Source of the DNA: Flavobacteriales bacterium UBA6051
GTDB taxonomy: Bacteria; Bacteroidota; Bacteroidia; Flavobacteriales_D; Crocinitomicaceae
DNA length: 64,000 bases
Reading direction: 5' to 3'
Assembly (NCBI GenBank): GCA_002427735.1
Contig: DIYP01000013.1
Coordinates: 1-64,000 of the forward strand
The position numbers and the translations under genes are program-made. The stretch's first letter is position 1, and every line of letters starts with the position of its first letter. Under the pieces are notes generated by a model. The model did no database searches. It was not told the DNA's origin and saw only the letters and a program-made list of their open reading frames with translations. This document shows positions 26,251 through 34,783 of the stretch, in pieces.

Positions 26251-27453
26251 CTAGCGAATAATGAGTTTTTCTTTTCCAATGATTTCTCCTGATTGATTTT
26301 TCCCAACTAGTACATAAACTCCAGTACTCAGCGTTTCCGTATTTATTGTACTTGTGAAATCTGTAGTAATTGCTTTTGTTCCTTGCGGTGTGTAGATCTC
26401 GAACTTATCAATGTTAGTTGAGCTCGTTTGTACATTAACCTGGCCCGACGCTGGGTTTGGGAATATGTTCATGTCAACCAAATCATTTTCAGAAAGTCCG
26501 ACATAATCTCCAGGTGTATATTCCCACATACTCATTTTTTTCCCCGAGTTTCCTTTCCCAATTCCTACGTAGGCTTTTTTATTAATAACGAATGCAACGC
26601 CATTTTTTCTTCTTGATCCACCATAAGGTGCTTTTGAAGACCATGTGTTGTTAAATGCATTATACTCCCATAAATCATCCAATAATCCGCCATTAGCTCC
26701 CATACACACATACCCATAGTTACCTATGCCGAAAGCATGTGTAGAAGCTCTCTCGCTTCCAGGTAAATCTGCTTTTTGGGTCCATTGATCTTGTGAAGGC
26801 TTATATTCCCAAATATCGTTTCTATACAAATCCTGATCAGTTCCAAGACCAACATAGGCTGAGTTATTAACCACAAAACTTGTGAGCTGATATCTCACAC
26901 CGCCTGGGAAACTGGTCCTTGAAGCCCAGCTATCTGTTTGAGGGTCGTATCGCCATAATTCTGTCGTATACCAGTTCGGGCCGCGTTTACCGCAGCAAAT
27001 ATATCCGTAGTCTCCTATGTTAAACGCCGTAGCGAAGTATACCGGTGTTGACGGATAACTTGCTTTTTGAACCCAACTATTTGTTGCAGGTGTATATTCC
27101 CAAAAGTCAGAAAGCACTGTCCCAAGATTAGCGTCGGCATCACTCATTCCAACGCCAACATATCCTTTTGAACCAATTGCAAATGCTGAAGCATTTCTTC
27201 GAGGTGCAGCTGGTAAACTAGCGACTTGCGACCAAGTATCCGTTGCTGGCTCGTATTCCCAGAAATCATTGAATACCATCTCGGCAGTATCAACTCCGGT
27301 ACCAACGTATGCTTTATCGTTAATTACAAAAGAAACGGCGCGTTCCCGTTTTAGCCCTGTGAAGTCATTTTTCTTCGTCCAGAAATTCTCTGTTTGCGCC
27401 AAAAGTGTTCCTGAGAATAAAACACCGGCAAATAATAGAATGATGGTTCTCAT
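26251..27453 (-). CDS. Kelch-repeat T9SS surface protein (copy 3 of 4)
   Basis: A 400-residue secreted protein: signal peptide (ending GTLLAQ), about six kelch blades with repeating WEYEPATDTWSQVASLP and WEYTPATNSWVQKASYP type motifs, and a T9SS sorting domain (MNIFPNPASGQVNVQ ... GVYVLVGKN ... KLIIR). A pair of Cys (YICCGK) sits in the third blade. It follows copy 2 by 3 bases and precedes copy 4 by 1 base, so translation is likely coupled. Function unknown; kelch propellers usually mediate protein or glycan binding. Confidence 0.9.
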   Translation of the reverse strand: MRTIILLFAGVLFSGTLLAQTENFWTKKNDFTGLKRERAVSFVINDKAYVGTGVDTAEMVFNDFWEYEPATDTWSQVASLPAAPRRNASAFAIGSKGYVGVGMSDADANLGTVLSDFWEYTPATNSWVQKASYPSTPVYFATAFNIGDYGYICCGKRGPNWYTTELWRYDPQTDSWASRTSFPGGVRYQLTSFVVNNSAYVGLGTDQDLYRNDIWEYKPSQDQWTQKADLPGSERASTHAFGIGNYGYVCMGANGGLLDDLWEYNAFNNTWSSKAPYGGSRRKNGVAFVINKKAYVGIGKGNSGKKMSMWEYTPGDYVGLSENDLVDMNIFPNPASGQVNVQTSSTNIDKFEIYTPQGTKAITTDFTSTINTETLSTGVYVLVGKNQSGEIIGKEKLIIR

Positions 27454-27456
27454 AGC

Positions 27457-28596
27457 TTAGTTGAATATAAATGAATCAGTTTGGACAACAATGCCCTCTT
27501 TTTTGATTGAATAGTAATAGGTTCCTGCTAATAGATTTTCACGATTGAATTGAGCAAATCCACCCTCGGCTTCTAATCTTCGGATCAACTGCCCGTTTGT
27601 TGCGTAGATCTCAACCGAAAATTCCAGCATTGAATTCAATTTAAAACGAACAAACTCACTGGCAGGATTTGGGAATACATTTAGGTGTTCAAAATCTATG
27701 GTTTGAACATTGGCCAAAGCATCAAATTCCCAGAAATCTCCAAAATTAGTTCCATTAGTTCCTATTCCAAAGTAACATCGGTTACCAACGGAAAAACCTG
27801 ATGCGAAGCGTCGACTATTTCCTGGGAATTCTGTTAGGCTATCCCACTCGTTCAAATAGGGGTCGTATGCCCATACTTCTGAAGTAACGTTAGACAGGAA
27901 GCTTCCATAGCCTGATACAAGAACACCTTTTTCATATTGTGTTAAAGCCACAGAACCAGAAGTTGCGAGTCCAGGGAATGGTGCTCTTGCAATCCACTCG
28001 TCGATACTCGGTTTATATTCCCAAAGTGAAGAACCATTTTTTACATAAGCTTTTTCACCAATTACGAAGGAAGTTGCCCAGAAAGATGCACTAAATGGTG
28101 CATTGTTTTTAATTGTCCAGTTATCTGAGATCGGATCGTATTCATAGAGATTGGATGAACTCGTTGGCATTGAGTAAGCTTTACCATCTAGTGAAAAAGC
28201 ATGGGAGTTTGAGAAACTAGTTGGTGGAGTATTTAATTGATCCCATTGATTACTAGCAGGATCGAAACGGTAAAAATTTGAATTGACTTGGCCAGAACCA
28301 ACATAACAATAATCGCCTACAGTAAATGCGATCACTCCATAATTTCCAACAGGATGATCCGCTTTTTGTGTCCAAGCATTCGTTGCAGGATCGTATTCCC
28401 ACCAGTCATCCAAAATGATATTTGGACCTGCTCCGTTGTAATGTCCTAATCCCATATACCCTTTGGTGCCTACAGAAGCCGCTGTGCCTCGGTGTCGACC
28501 ATGAGAACCAAAGTCTGCTCGTTGTTCCCATTCTGTAGCAAAAGACACCCCAGCCATAAGGGAAAGAACGAATACTATTATTGTCTTAGCTCGCAT
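27457..28596 (-). CDS. Kelch-repeat T9SS surface protein (copy 2 of 4)
   Basis: A 379-residue secreted protein with a signal peptide (ending SFATEW region), kelch blades and a sorting domain (LNVFPNPASEFVRFK ... GTYYYSIKKE ... SFIFN). It is most like copy 1: both begin with an RADFG/KADFG blade, then GHxNGAGPNI and DWWEYDPATNAWTQKAD, so they look like a recent tandem duplication. Two blades are less regular than in the other copies. Its ATG overlaps the TAA of copy 1 by 1 base (TAATG), a termination-reinitiation arrangement. Confidence 0.9.
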   Translation of the reverse strand: MRAKTIIVFVLSLMAGVSFATEWEQRADFGSHGRHRGTAASVGTKGYMGLGHYNGAGPNIILDDWWEYDPATNAWTQKADHPVGNYGVIAFTVGDYCYVGSGQVNSNFYRFDPASNQWDQLNTPPTSFSNSHAFSLDGKAYSMPTSSSNLYEYDPISDNWTIKNNAPFSASFWATSFVIGEKAYVKNGSSLWEYKPSIDEWIARAPFPGLATSGSVALTQYEKGVLVSGYGSFLSNVTSEVWAYDPYLNEWDSLTEFPGNSRRFASGFSVGNRCYFGIGTNGTNFGDFWEFDALANVQTIDFEHLNVFPNPASEFVRFKLNSMLEFSVEIYATNGQLIRRLEAEGGFAQFNRENLLAGTYYYSIKKEGIVVQTDSFIFN

Positions 28597-29792
28597 TATT
28601 GAATACTAATTTTATTGGTTTTGAGTGGCATATCTTTATATGCCAATTCAAGAATATAAGTACCTCTGGAAAGATCAGAAACATCCATTTTCATAGCAAC
28701 ATTCGATACAAATGCCGTTTTTACTTTCTGTCCAGTCAATGTATATATTCGAACTTCAATCTTATTAAAATACTCTTCTGACAAACCATCTAAATCAAGG
28801 TTGATGAATTCTGTAGTTGGATTTGGATATGCCGTTATCTCAATGTCTTCAATGTTGCGCTCGAGAGTGGAAGCGACTTGATCGAATGCCCAAAAATCTT
28901 TAAAATTCGTACCATTTGTACCCAACCCAGCGTAGACAATATCTCCAAGTGTTACACAGGAAAGGTAGCGGCGTGCATTACCTGGAAAGTCTTCCAGTTG
29001 AACCCACGTATCAGTAGCTGGATCGTATTCCCACATGTCTCCATAATTTGTTCCACTCGAAAAATTATCTCCGGTGAGAATATATCCTTTGCCGTTTACC
29101 GCAAAACCTGAAGCTTCTTGTCGTGGAATTGGACCAACATTCGCCATTTGAGTCCATTGATCGGTTGAAGGATCGTATCGCCAAAAGTCATTTGATGCGC
29201 CTCCAGCATTTCCTGTTCCAACATATCCGTAACCGCCAAGTTCAAAACCTACTGCAGATATTCGTCCTACGGTGGGCATAGATGCAATGGCCGTCCAAGT
29301 GTCATTTCCAGGATCGTAGCGATAAAAGTCTGAATTGTATGTTCCGGTTCCCATGTATCCATAACCATCAATAGTGAAGCCTACGCCGCCACGACGTCCA
29401 GATCCAGGGAAATTCGCGAGTTGCGTCCACATATTAGTCGTTGGGTCATAACTGTAAAAAGTTTGGACCAATACAGAACCAGGTGCTCTTCCTGTCCCAA
29501 CATATCCTAGATTTCCAATTGTGAAACCAGAAGCATGGTACATAAGACCTCCACCATAGTCTGCCTTTTGCGTCCATGCGTTTGTCGCAGGATCATATTC
29601 CCACCAATCTTCAAACAAGATGTTCGGCCCGGCACCATTGAAATGTCCAAGTCCGAAATAAACATAGTTGCCAATCGCAAGCGCGGTTGTTCTATGTCTC
29701 GCTAGTCCGCCAAAGTCTGCTTTTTGATCCCAATCATAGCCATATACCAATGTGCTAACAAAAAGTGTTAGAAAAAATGCAAATACCTTCAT
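28596..29792 (-). CDS. Kelch-repeat T9SS surface protein (copy 1 of 4)
   Basis: A 398-residue secreted protein: signal peptide (1-18, ending LVYG), about six clear kelch blades with the recurrent FYSYDPTTNMWTQLANFPG and FWRYDPSTDQWTQMANVG pattern, and a T9SS sorting domain (ITAYPNPTTEFINLD ... GTYILELAY ... KISIQ). It overlaps by 1 base with the GEVED gene upstream and with copy 2 downstream. Being closest to copy 2, it marks the duplicated half of the operon. Confidence 0.92.
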   Translation of the reverse strand: MKVFAFFLTLFVSTLVYGYDWDQKADFGGLARHRTTALAIGNYVYFGLGHFNGAGPNILFEDWWEYDPATNAWTQKADYGGGLMYHASGFTIGNLGYVGTGRAPGSVLVQTFYSYDPTTNMWTQLANFPGSGRRGGVGFTIDGYGYMGTGTYNSDFYRYDPGNDTWTAIASMPTVGRISAVGFELGGYGYVGTGNAGGASNDFWRYDPSTDQWTQMANVGPIPRQEASGFAVNGKGYILTGDNFSSGTNYGDMWEYDPATDTWVQLEDFPGNARRYLSCVTLGDIVYAGLGTNGTNFKDFWAFDQVASTLERNIEDIEITAYPNPTTEFINLDLDGLSEEYFNKIEVRIYTLTGQKVKTAFVSNVAMKMDVSDLSRGTYILELAYKDMPLKTNKISIQ

Positions 29793-30928
29793 TACTCCTT
29801 GATTAATTTTTTGATAGTAAAGTGTTCGTCAACAATATATTTAATGAAATAGACCCCAGTTGATAAGTTTGAAACATCCATTTTAGCAAATGGTGCAACA
29901 TCCGTTTCAAGAGCAATCCCACCATTGATATCTCTAATTTCTATTCTACCTGCAGATTCATTCGTCAGGTTCAAATAATCTTTGACGGGATTAGGATAAA
30001 CCCGAAGCTTTTCAAGATCATTTTTTGAGGTCGCTAGTAAATCATCATTGATTGAAAGGCTGTAATCTCCACTTTCTACTCCCCAACCTTCTACAACAAT
30101 ATAAATGACCGGGTAATTCGCTGTATTTAAAACCAGCTCTGATTGTGAGCCACAATTTCCATCATCATTTCCCGCAATGAATCCACCATTGGGTTCGATT
30201 ACCGATAAAAAGGTGTCGAAAGCTGATCCGCACAGAGATATTTCCATCCATGGATTTGCCGGATCAGTGACTACACGATAATAAACATCTGGTGAAGAAT
30301 AGGTCATATGCTGGTTAGTGTAGCAAACGGCTGTCGAGCTATTGTCAGTGTAAGGTAAAGCACTTACTTCAATTGCATCTGATAGGTCATCGCCTACGTA
30401 GCCGCTGCAATCTACACCTTCTACAATAACGACATTAAAATCTGTAACAGATCCCCAAGTAAAGTTAGAGCAAGGATCTAAAGGAATTGCTCCTCCTTCT
30501 CTATGCATGATACGCATTCTTGTTGGGCCAATTGTTGAAGTTAAAGGAACCGTAAAGTTGAACGTACTGATGGCAGTTGGAGGTGTCCCTGTCCAGGTTC
30601 CAATAGATTCATTTGATTCAAATGTGAAATTCTGATTGAAGTCAATCCAAACCTCTCCGGCACCTGCATAATTCCCTCCACATGTACCAAAAAGTACATC
30701 AAGTGAAAAAGAATTACCTCTACCAAGACTTACGGATTCAGCTGTATAGTGTTCAACGCCCGTAACTCCAGGACATCCAGTATAATTGATACTTCCAGAT
30801 GATCCTGTAATTGATACAAATTCAATATTAGAGTCCGCATTGTTCGATGGACCGCCAGATACACAGTATTGCCCAAACGAAGATGCACAAACAAATAAGA
30901 AGGATACCAGCAGTAATAATATTTTCAT
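29792..30928 (-). CDS. T9SS surface protein with GEVED-like and PPC-like domains
   Basis: A 378-residue secreted protein and the first gene of the operon. The signal peptide ends near SSFGQ. Residues about 20-155 form a GEVED-like domain (EVWIDFNQNFTFES, RMRIMHREGG); the usual GEVED ending is replaced by GSVTDFNV. Residues about 160-295 resemble a bacterial pre-peptidase C-terminal (PPC) domain (DVYYRVV, FDTFLSVIEPNGGFIAGNDD, GDYSLSI). The last 75 residues are a T9SS sorting domain (LRVYPNPVKDYLNLT ... GVYFIKYI ... KLIKE). Several Cys may form disulfides. No protease domain is present, so it is probably an adhesive or scaffold protein. Confidence 0.88.
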   Translation of the reverse strand: MKILLLLVSFLFVCASSFGQYCVSGGPSNNADSNIEFVSITGSSGSINYTGCPGVTGVEHYTAESVSLGRGNSFSLDVLFGTCGGNYAGAGEVWIDFNQNFTFESNESIGTWTGTPPTAISTFNFTVPLTSTIGPTRMRIMHREGGAIPLDPCSNFTWGSVTDFNVVIVEGVDCSGYVGDDLSDAIEVSALPYTDNSSTAVCYTNQHMTYSSPDVYYRVVTDPANPWMEISLCGSAFDTFLSVIEPNGGFIAGNDDGNCGSQSELVLNTANYPVIYIVVEGWGVESGDYSLSINDDLLATSKNDLEKLRVYPNPVKDYLNLTNESAGRIEIRDINGGIALETDVAPFAKMDVSNLSTGVYFIKYIVDEHFTIKKLIKE

Positions 30929-31118
30929 AAGCTCGTAGTAGTTAATATTTGATTAACATTGGCAATATATAAAATTAACCTGAAAATTAGACGCACATTT
31001 AGATGAGATGGTTGTTTTGCTAACATGGTTAATAACTTTGTTCATATTCAATTAATAGTGCCCAGAAAGTGTTAGCTTTTTTACAGGATATTTGTTATTC
31101 ATTCACAAATCAGATACC

Positions 31119-31286
31119 ATGGAAAAGGAACAGCTATTGAACGAATTGGAGCAATTGAAATCACAGCTAACCGGAGACATGTTTCAAGATATGGACATCA
31201 AGGATAAGATTCATAACCTTGAAATGAAAGTTAACGGTGTAAAACCAATGGATACGCACATCGATTGCGTTGGATGTGGTTCATAA
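31119..31286 (+). CDS. Small Cys-tailed protein
   Basis: A 55-residue protein made of a charged, coiled-coil-like helix (EQLLNELEQLKSQLTGDMFQD) and a C-terminal tail ending DCVGCGS, in which CVGC could bind a metal or a thiol. No signal peptide. The ATG at 31119 is preferred to an in-frame upstream TTG at 31092. A near-match to TAnnTTTG (GATATTTG, 31086-31093) lies upstream and a strong terminator follows, so it is a stand-alone transcription unit. Small proteins of this type occur in other Flavobacteriia; function unknown. Confidence 0.75.
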   Translation: MEKEQLLNELEQLKSQLTGDMFQDMDIKDKIHNLEMKVNGVKPMDTHIDCVGCGS

Positions 31287-31307
31287 AATTCAAAAAGAAT
31301 TAGTTAG

Positions 31308-31338
31308 AGTCGTTACTTGAAAAAGTAGCGACTTTTTT
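31308..31338 (+). terminator. Rho-independent terminator of small Cys-tailed gene
   Basis: A 10-bp stem AGTCGTTACT / AGTAGCGACT with one G-U pair and loop TGAAAA, followed by five T. Confidence 0.9.
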
Positions 31339-33454
31339 ATTTTATATCCTTATAGATCCTGCGCATCGCCTTGCTTTTGGCATAGTCATGTGCCTTTCTA
31401 CCATGAGCATCAAACATCTGTAAATTGCAACCTTTATTGATCAAATAACTAACAAGACTCGTTTCATCATTGATCGTGGCAATCATTAATAGGTTTTGAT
31501 TCGAGGCGTTCACTTGCTCGTTAATATCGAATCTAAGCTTATCGATTAATAGTTCGACGAGCAGCGGATTTCCTTCCTCAGCAGCAAATACAGCCGCTTT
31601 TTCAATCACTCTGTTCTGAATGACCAGTCCTTTGGAATTCTTCAACAGATAGGCAAGTTGCTGCTCATCTTTATCATTAACAGCTCTGCGAATATCGTGC
31701 TCCATATCGATGGACTTTTTATACAAGTCACGCTTTTCTGACTTGGTCATAGCTCCGTTTTCCTTGAGAAATTCAATAATTTCATGATTCCCTTCACGCT
31801 CGGCATATTCCATGACATTCCGATTAAAGTAGCCAATGGCATTCACGTCAGCGCCATTATCTGCTAAGAATTCTACCAGCGTTAGGTTATTCGATTCTAC
31901 CGCCTTGATAATGGGAGGTTCAGAAAAATAACAGTTTTGGTTGACATCAATCCCTTTTGATACGAGGTAATGAGCAAGTTCCAAATCGTTGTTGTGCACA
32001 GCTACACACAAATAAGAATCATGTCGACTATCGACAGCGTTAATGTCGGCCCCGTTTTCAACTAAGTATTTGATGATTTCCGGTTCATCAACTCTTGGCC
32101 TGTTACCATCTGTATCTTTTACATTGATGGATGCGCCTAAGTTGACTAATGTTTTAATGTCCTCCAGTTTTTCTCGCTCAATGGCGTAATGCATCATTGA
32201 TTTTCCGGATGTAACGTCGCGCACATCGATATCGGCACCTTTTGATAAGAACAACTGTACGAGCGCCGAATTTCTGTCGTGTGGAGAAATAATATATTGG
32301 AATGCTGTGTGCCCGGAATTGTTCTTTACGTGAATGTCTGCGTCGTTTTCAAGCAACGTCTTGACCACCGTATAATTCTTGTTTTCTGCAGCATTAATCA
32401 ATAAGGTTGTATTGTCTATTGTTTTATGTGATACATCTGCTCCTTTGCTTACCAATAGATTAAACATTGATAGATTATTTTCGGTAGTATAGAAAAGCGC
32501 AGTCTCTCCTTTATTGTTTTCATGGTCTACATTTGCTCCTTTATCAAGAAGGTAAGTAACCAGCGAAATATTGTTGCCCTGAACAGATAGCATTAAGGGA
32601 GTTTCTCCCAAGTTATTTTTGGACTGAATGTCTAATTCATGAAGTTCAACGCATCTTTTCACAATTGAAGCATGACCGTTTAGAGCGCTTAAATGAAGAA
32701 GCGTATTTCCATCAGTATCTCTATGGTGTATGTCTGCACCCTTCACAATTAAATAATCAATGATCTCTTCATTGCCTTTTCGAAAAGCTGGCTCAAGGAA
32801 TTGACCCAGCGAATTGGAATTATCATCAATTAAGGCTTTTAAGACGGTGTTTTGCTTGTAATCAAAGCATTCATCAATGGCTTCCGAAAGAGGTGCGCCA
32901 TGTTCAATTAGAAACAAGCTCATCGCTTTGTTACCATTTTTAACCGCCATTTCAATAGGGGAGACGTAGTATTTTCGAAACAATCCTCTTTTTCGTTTTT
33001 GGCTAACACGAACTTCAGCGTCATTTCGAACAAGCATGTGAACCATTGAAAGATTATTATTCTCAGCCGCATAAACCATGGCATAACCAAACTCAAAATT
33101 ATTGTTAATGAGTAGTCGAACCATTTCAGCGTTATTGTTTCCTACTGCATATTGCAACCCCCATTTACTTGTTGCCCCTTTTGATAAGAGGAGTTTGACT
33201 ATTTCAATTTGATCTGTTCTTATGGCGAGTTCAATGGCTTCGGTGCCATAACGACTTTCTTCGTTGATATCTACCCCTTCTTTAATCAACGCTTTAACCA
33301 GAGCTATATCTTTGGCTTGTATAGCCTTTTGCAGCGGTGTGTAATCTTCAACTCTACTTTTCTGGGCATACAAATAGTGCGAAGCCGATAATGAAAAAAA
33401 TATCAGGAAGAGTATGAAGTGAAGCGATATCCGATTGTTACTGCATGAAGGCAT
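31337..33454 (-). CDS. Exported ankyrin-repeat protein
   Basis: A 705-residue protein with a hydrophobic N-terminal signal (about residues 10-30, ending LYAQ) followed by ankyrin repeats along almost its entire length, for example DTDGNTLLHLSALNGHASIV and NNLGETPLMLSVQGNNISLV, and LLxKGAD turns in most units. No other domain is visible. The repeats would form a long curved solenoid for protein binding, in the periplasm or outside. It overlaps the end of the DUF4159 gene by 17 bases and is the last gene of the pepT-holA-rsmE operon. Large exported ankyrin proteins in a housekeeping operon are unusual. Confidence 0.88.
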   Translation of the reverse strand: MPSCSNNRISLHFILFLIFFSLSASHYLYAQKSRVEDYTPLQKAIQAKDIALVKALIKEGVDINEESRYGTEAIELAIRTDQIEIVKLLLSKGATSKWGLQYAVGNNNAEMVRLLINNNFEFGYAMVYAAENNNLSMVHMLVRNDAEVRVSQKRKRGLFRKYYVSPIEMAVKNGNKAMSLFLIEHGAPLSEAIDECFDYKQNTVLKALIDDNSNSLGQFLEPAFRKGNEEIIDYLIVKGADIHHRDTDGNTLLHLSALNGHASIVKRCVELHELDIQSKNNLGETPLMLSVQGNNISLVTYLLDKGANVDHENNKGETALFYTTENNLSMFNLLVSKGADVSHKTIDNTTLLINAAENKNYTVVKTLLENDADIHVKNNSGHTAFQYIISPHDRNSALVQLFLSKGADIDVRDVTSGKSMMHYAIEREKLEDIKTLVNLGASINVKDTDGNRPRVDEPEIIKYLVENGADINAVDSRHDSYLCVAVHNNDLELAHYLVSKGIDVNQNCYFSEPPIIKAVESNNLTLVEFLADNGADVNAIGYFNRNVMEYAEREGNHEIIEFLKENGAMTKSEKRDLYKKSIDMEHDIRRAVNDKDEQQLAYLLKNSKGLVIQNRVIEKAAVFAAEEGNPLLVELLIDKLRFDINEQVNASNQNLLMIATINDETSLVSYLINKGCNLQMFDAHGRKAHDYAKSKAMRRIYKDIK

Positions 33455-34091
33455 ACATCAAAATGTTTGCGCCCATTCTTAAGGCTTGATCTCGCTTTTC
33501 GCGAGAGTCGTTATGAACTTCCTGATTTTCCCAACCGTCACTGATATCGGTCTCATATGTATACAAGCATATCAGACGGCCATCGACAATTATTCCAAAT
33601 GCTTGCGGGCGCTTGCCATCATGCTCATGGATTTTTGGAAGTCCATTGAAATCAAATTTCTGATGGAAAACCTCGTGTGTATATGGTAATTCGACGAGTT
33701 CATTATTCGGAAATACCTTTTTTAGTTCAACTCTGATGAATTCATCCATACCATAATTATCATCAATATGAAGGAAACCTCCACCTAAAAGATAGGTGCG
33801 CAGGTTTTCGGCTTCAGAAGATGAGAACACCACGTTTCCATGTCCAGTCATATGCACAAATGGATACTGAAATAAATCAGGACTTCCGACTTCAACGTAT
33901 GGGACATCTTTTGAAATCCCCATAGATAAATTTGTGTTACAAAATCGAATTAAGTTGGGCAGTGCAGTTGGGTTGGCATAATAATCACCTCCACCGTTGT
34001 ATTTTAAAACAGCGAGTTTATAGCTTCCCTGTGCTAAGGAGTATGAATACCCCATTGCTAAAAATATAAGTAAGGAAAGTAAATGTTTCAT
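33438..34091 (-). CDS. DUF4159 domain exported protein
   Basis: A 217-residue protein with a signal peptide (ending SLAQ, about 20) and a DUF4159 domain. Matching blocks are KYNGGGDYYANPTALPNL, FVHMTGHGNVVFS, LLGGGFLHIDDNYGMDEF and PYTHEVFH. The fold is thought to be related to class I glutamine amidotransferase-like domains, and the family has no known activity. Its ATG overlaps the rsmE stop by 4 bases (ATGA). Location next to rsmE is common in related genomes, but the reason is not known. Confidence 0.87.
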   Translation of the reverse strand: MKHLLSLLIFLAMGYSYSLAQGSYKLAVLKYNGGGDYYANPTALPNLIRFCNTNLSMGISKDVPYVEVGSPDLFQYPFVHMTGHGNVVFSSSEAENLRTYLLGGGFLHIDDNYGMDEFIRVELKKVFPNNELVELPYTHEVFHQKFDFNGLPKIHEHDGKRPQAFGIIVDGRLICLYTYETDISDGWENQEVHNDSREKRDQALRMGANILMYAFMQ

Positions 34092-34783
34092 ACTGTCAAT
34101 ATCTTGGCCTGCATACAAGCGTAAAGTGCAGCTGTTTCAGTTCTTAATCTGTTCTTCCCTAAGGTAATTATTTTATATCCATTTTCCGCTGCTAATTCAA
34201 TCTCATCTCGAGAAAAATCGCCTTCGGGGCCTATCAATATAGGACACTTGCTTGTTGAGTAAACTTCACTCATATTGTGTTTTTTGCCTTCATAACAATG
34301 AGCAATTAACCCATTGGGATATTGACGAATGAATGTTGAACAAGAGGTTAAGTCATTCAACTTTGGAAGATAAAGGCGATGTGATTGTTTCATAGCTGAA
34401 ATTGCTTTTCGTTCTAATCGGTCTAGCTTTAACTTAACACGCTCCGAGTTAGAACATTGTAAAAAGGTAATTTCAGTAATCCCGATTTCCGTAGCTTTCT
34501 CCACAAACCATTCCATTCTATCCAATTGTTTAGTGGGACTCACAGCAATATGTATATCGTAAGCAGGCGAAGGCGCTGATTCTATTTGTTCAATTTCAAC
34601 GTCACAACGTTTAGGATGTGCATTAACGATGACACAATCAAAGCGATTTCCGCGGCCATTTAAGACAGCAATTTTATCTCCTTCTTTCAATCGTAAAACA
34701 CGCACAATATGTTTAGACTCTTCTTCACTCAGCGTATGAGTTATAGAAGATATAGCTATGTCAGGATCATAAAATAAGCGCAT
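34088..34783 (-). CDS. rsmE: 16S rRNA (uracil-1498-N3)-methyltransferase
   Basis: A 231-residue RsmE, a SPOUT-family enzyme that methylates U1498 of 16S rRNA using S-adenosylmethionine. The N-terminal PUA-like part (HIVRVLRLKEGDKIAVLNGRG) and the knot region LIGPEGDFSRDEIELA with ITLGKNRLRTETAAL, the SAM-binding trefoil signature, are seen. It overlaps holA by 1 base upstream and DUF4159 by 4 bases downstream. Confidence 0.96.
   Translation of the reverse strand: MRLFYDPDIAISSITHTLSEEESKHIVRVLRLKEGDKIAVLNGRGNRFDCVIVNAHPKRCDVEIEQIESAPSPAYDIHIAVSPTKQLDRMEWFVEKATEIGITEITFLQCSNSERVKLKLDRLERKAISAMKQSHRLYLPKLNDLTSCSTFIRQYPNGLIAHCYEGKKHNMSEVYSTSKCPILIGPEGDFSRDEIELAAENGYKIITLGKNRLRTETAALYACMQAKILTV

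Larger units (their letters stand above)
24630..30928 (-). other. Six-gene coupled operon of exported proteins
   Basis: Transcribed right to left: GEVED/PPC protein, four kelch propellers, DUF4907 lipoprotein. Junctions are -1, -1, 3, 1 and 0 bases, so all six reading frames touch. Every product has an export signal and five carry T9SS sorting domains, which suggests coordinated display with one lipoprotein partner. I could not find a clear promoter or terminator. Confidence 0.8.

Noticed and set aside
24630..30928. Kelch paralogues as a mobile or phase-variable cassette
   Set aside because: No inverted repeats, recombinase gene or long identical DNA tracts were seen; divergence between copies is high at DNA level.
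31337..34091. Ankyrin plus DUF4159 as an anti-phage defence unit
   Set aside because: Both have export signals, no nuclease, helicase or toxin domain is present, and they sit in a housekeeping operon.
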